A stretch of DNA of 15,897 nt from an uncultured Erysipelotrichaceae bacterium. GTDB taxonomy: Bacteria > Bacillota_I > Bacilli_A > Erysipelotrichales > Erysipelotrichaceae. The notes under the pieces were generated by a model. That model worked only from the letters and a program-made list of their open reading frames with translations, was not told the DNA's origin and ran no database searches. The translations under genes and the position numbers were made by a program. The stretch lies in NCBI GenBank assembly GCA_947575425.1, contig CANPNQ010000006.1:1-15897 (forward strand), written 5' to 3'. Position 1 is the first letter of the stretch. Every line of letters begins with the position of its first letter. Shown here one piece after another: positions 15,201-15,897 of this stretch.

Positions 15201-15366
15201 ATCCTCTGTTTAAACGATATAGTGATTCATACAATACCTCCTCATATAAAGGACAGTAAAAATTCCTTTCAATATCAGGACCGTATATGTATTCATATTC
15301 TAAATCGTTTCTAAATAACTCGATTACAGAGTTTTCATAATTGGCTTCAGTATAATTTGCACTCAT
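12292..15366 (-). CDS. hsdR: Type I restriction enzyme, HsdR (motor and nuclease) subunit
   Basis: A 1024-residue R subunit that, bound to HsdM2S, translocates and cuts unmodified DNA. The N-terminal PD-(D/E)xK nuclease has RPDV (Asp136) and ELK (Glu150, Lys152). The SF2 helicase motor shows TQGSGKS (289-295), DEAH (389-392), TGTP (437-440) and, further on, the WLTGFDVPSL and QAIARVNRVF motifs V and VI. The C-terminal helical tail holds DWQKRESARAKMRM (from 971) and KYPPEGMEDAVQ. The length fits the EcoR124-like class. I start at the ATG at 15364-15366 (MSANYTEANYENS), one base after the upstream stop. A longer frame to 15408 begins with TTG and adds 14 unrelated residues overlapping the neighbour. 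The region is more A+T-rich than the genes to its left. HsdM and HsdS are not in the window. Confidence 0.95.
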   Translation of the reverse strand: MSANYTEANYENSVIELFRNDLEYEYIYGPDIERNFYCPLYEEVLYESLYRLNRGLPDVAIQDALFKLKSFENGELVQKNALFMDYLQNGVPVRYFIGNEEHSSIVYLVDYKNPVNNSFIVANQWTFIEKSNKRPDVILFLNGLPVVLIELKSPSREETDASEAYRQLRNYMMEIPSMFIYNAICVISDMGVSKAGTITSGEDRFMEWKTKDGNYENTQYAQFDTFFKGMLQKERLLDIIKNFICFSNEGIHSFKILAGYHQYFAVRKAIESTKHATLTDGKGGVFWHTQGSGKSLSMVFYAHLLQETLDSPTIVVVTDRNDLDDQLYGQFAKCKDFLRQDPMHAENREHLKTLLAGRQANGIIFTTMQKFVESHEPLSTRRNIIVMADEAHRGQYGLTEKIKITKNEEGEEIAKRVVGTARMIRNTLPNATYIGFTGTPIHAKDRDTREVFGNYIDIYDMTQAVNDGATRPVYYESRVIQLNLDEATLKLIDAEYDSMSAKADAEVIEKSKHELGQMEAVLGNDNTISSLVCDIIDHYENHRENLLTGKAMIVAYSRPIAMKIYKRILELRPAWVEKIAVVMTSSNNDPEEWRQIIGNKHQKEDLAKKFKDNSSSLKIAIVVDMWLTGFDVPSLATMYIYKPMWGHNLMQAIARVNRVFRDKEGGLIVDYVGIATALKQAMNHYTDRDKSNYGDTDVTKVAYPKFLEKLSVCRDKLYGYDYSNFRNGTDLERAKTISGAVNFIIGREKIDEKESFVKEALILHQALSLCSSMVDEDSRFEAAFFESIRVLVLRLTTSGGREKISLQELNARINEFLKQSIKSDGVINLFSDIKEKFSLFDPKFLQEIANMEEKNLAVELLKKLIAEQVSIYRRTNVVKSEKFSEIMRRSLNAYLNGMLTNEEVIEEMLKLAKQIAIAQQEGDKLGLTDDELAFYDALTKPQAIKDFYENDELIAISKELTDTLRKNKTIDWQKRESARAKMRMLIKKLLKKHKYPPEGMEDAVQTVMTQCELWTDNRMEDYYE

Positions 15367-15367
15367 T

Positions 15368-15897
15368 TTAATCACTACTTTCTGAATTTGATAAAATATG
15401 TTCATCAACTGCTTGATTTATCAAATCAATGATTTGCGTTGCTTTTGCTTTAGCATCATTTTTATTGTTGCCCAAAGTAAGATAATATTCTGTGATAGAC
15501 ATGCGCATTTTACTTAGTATATTATCTCGTCTGTACCAATCAATAGAAAAACTATTATTCAATATGTTTGAAACATCTTTAATATCATTAGTATTTACGA
15601 CGTCTTTTAATATTTCATGTAAATTATCGATAATAAAACTATTGAGTTCGCTTTCGTCCAAATAAATTTTTGTGACATTAGGCGTAATTTCTCCAACATA
15701 CTTAGTAAAATCGGCCACAGCTCTGACCTGATTACGGTTAGCATATTTTATGTAACTTAATTGGTGTTCAAGTTCAGGAAACAAGGTTGCTTCATTTATA
15801 TTGTATAAATCTAATTCTTTAAGAATTGCTTCTTTATTTTCACCATTTACGTAGAAATAAGATTCACTAAAATCACTTTTTAGTTTTCCTTTAGACT
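15368..15897 (-). CDS. FRG-domain protein with HsdR-like C-terminal tail, 5' end cut by window edge
   Basis: The last 175 residues of a longer protein are visible, open to the right edge; the internal TTG near 15784 is not the true start. Visible residues 20-50 (KEAILKELDLYNI, then NEATLFPELE and YIK) match the typical end of the FRG domain. That domain is found in many proteins of defence loci and has an unsettled activity. After a linker, residues 105-165 resemble the tail of the adjacent HsdR: DWYRRDNILSKMRM against DWQKRESARAKMRM, then an A-x-Q in register. The stop and the hsdR start are separated by one base, so the two are translationally coupled. The sequence is very A+T-rich. FRG is assigned from its C-terminal end only; the N-terminal W-x-FRG motif lies outside the window. 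Confidence 0.65.
   Translation of the reverse strand, partial: SKGKLKSDFSESYFYVNGENKEAILKELDLYNINEATLFPELEHQLSYIKYANRNQVRAVADFTKYVGEITPNVTKIYLDESELNSFIIDNLHEILKDVVNTNDIKDVSNILNNSFSIDWYRRDNILSKMRMSITEYYLTLGNNKNDAKAKATQIIDLINQAVDEHILSNSESSD

Noticed and set aside
15367..15408. Longer hsdR start adding 14 residues
   Set aside because: It begins at a TTG, overlaps the end of the upstream gene, and adds residues absent from the typical HsdR start; the ATG one base after the upstream stop is better.
1..15897. CRISPR array, tRNA, rRNA or insertion sequence
   Set aside because: No regularly spaced long repeats, cloverleaf-like segment, rRNA-like block, transposase frame or paired terminal repeats were seen.

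Overview
The window looks like chromosome from a low-to-moderate G+C Firmicute, most likely a gut anaerobe of the Erysipelotrichaceae type. That placement is inference: it rests on strong AGGAGG-type ribosome binding sites, TTGACA/TATAAT promoters, U-tailed terminators and the overall protein flavour. There is no rRNA, tRNA or CRISPR array. 

Layout. (1) 1-3627, all minus strand: the 5' two thirds of a divergent tRNA-guanine transglycosylase gene (tgt family), a cytoplasmic neutral-ceramidase-family protein, and an MFS transporter whose promoter has the 19-bp spacer and dyad typical of MerR-family control. (2) 3781-7999, plus strand: a transcription unit hypB - 924-aa Fe-S/FAD/NAD(P)H oxidoreductase - hypA, with a promoter in front and a strong terminator behind. 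HypA and HypB are nickel-insertion proteins, but no hydrogenase gene or other hyp gene is present. (3) 8186-8910, plus: a monocistronic six-helix DUF308/HdeD-like membrane protein. (4) 8946-11902, minus: a thioredoxin-like CPWC lipoprotein, a candidate structured small RNA of about 138 nt, a small XRE regulator and class II fumarase. (5) 11903-12291: a stretch without a convincing gene that marks the edge of a more A+T-rich block. (6) 12292-15897, minus: a type I restriction subunit HsdR preceded, one base apart, by a gene running off the right edge. The visible part of that gene has the end of an FRG domain and then a tail resembling the C-terminal tail of HsdR. 

How the parts may work together. 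The hyp cluster suggests nickel delivery co-expressed with a redox enzyme that joins NAD(P)H to several Fe-S centres; the nickel enzyme itself must lie elsewhere. The right end is a defence locus. HsdM and HsdS should lie to the right of the window, and the FRG protein may use an HsdR-like tail to dock on the same methylase core. That possible shared docking module, and the candidate small RNA at 11085-11222, are the two observations most worth following up.
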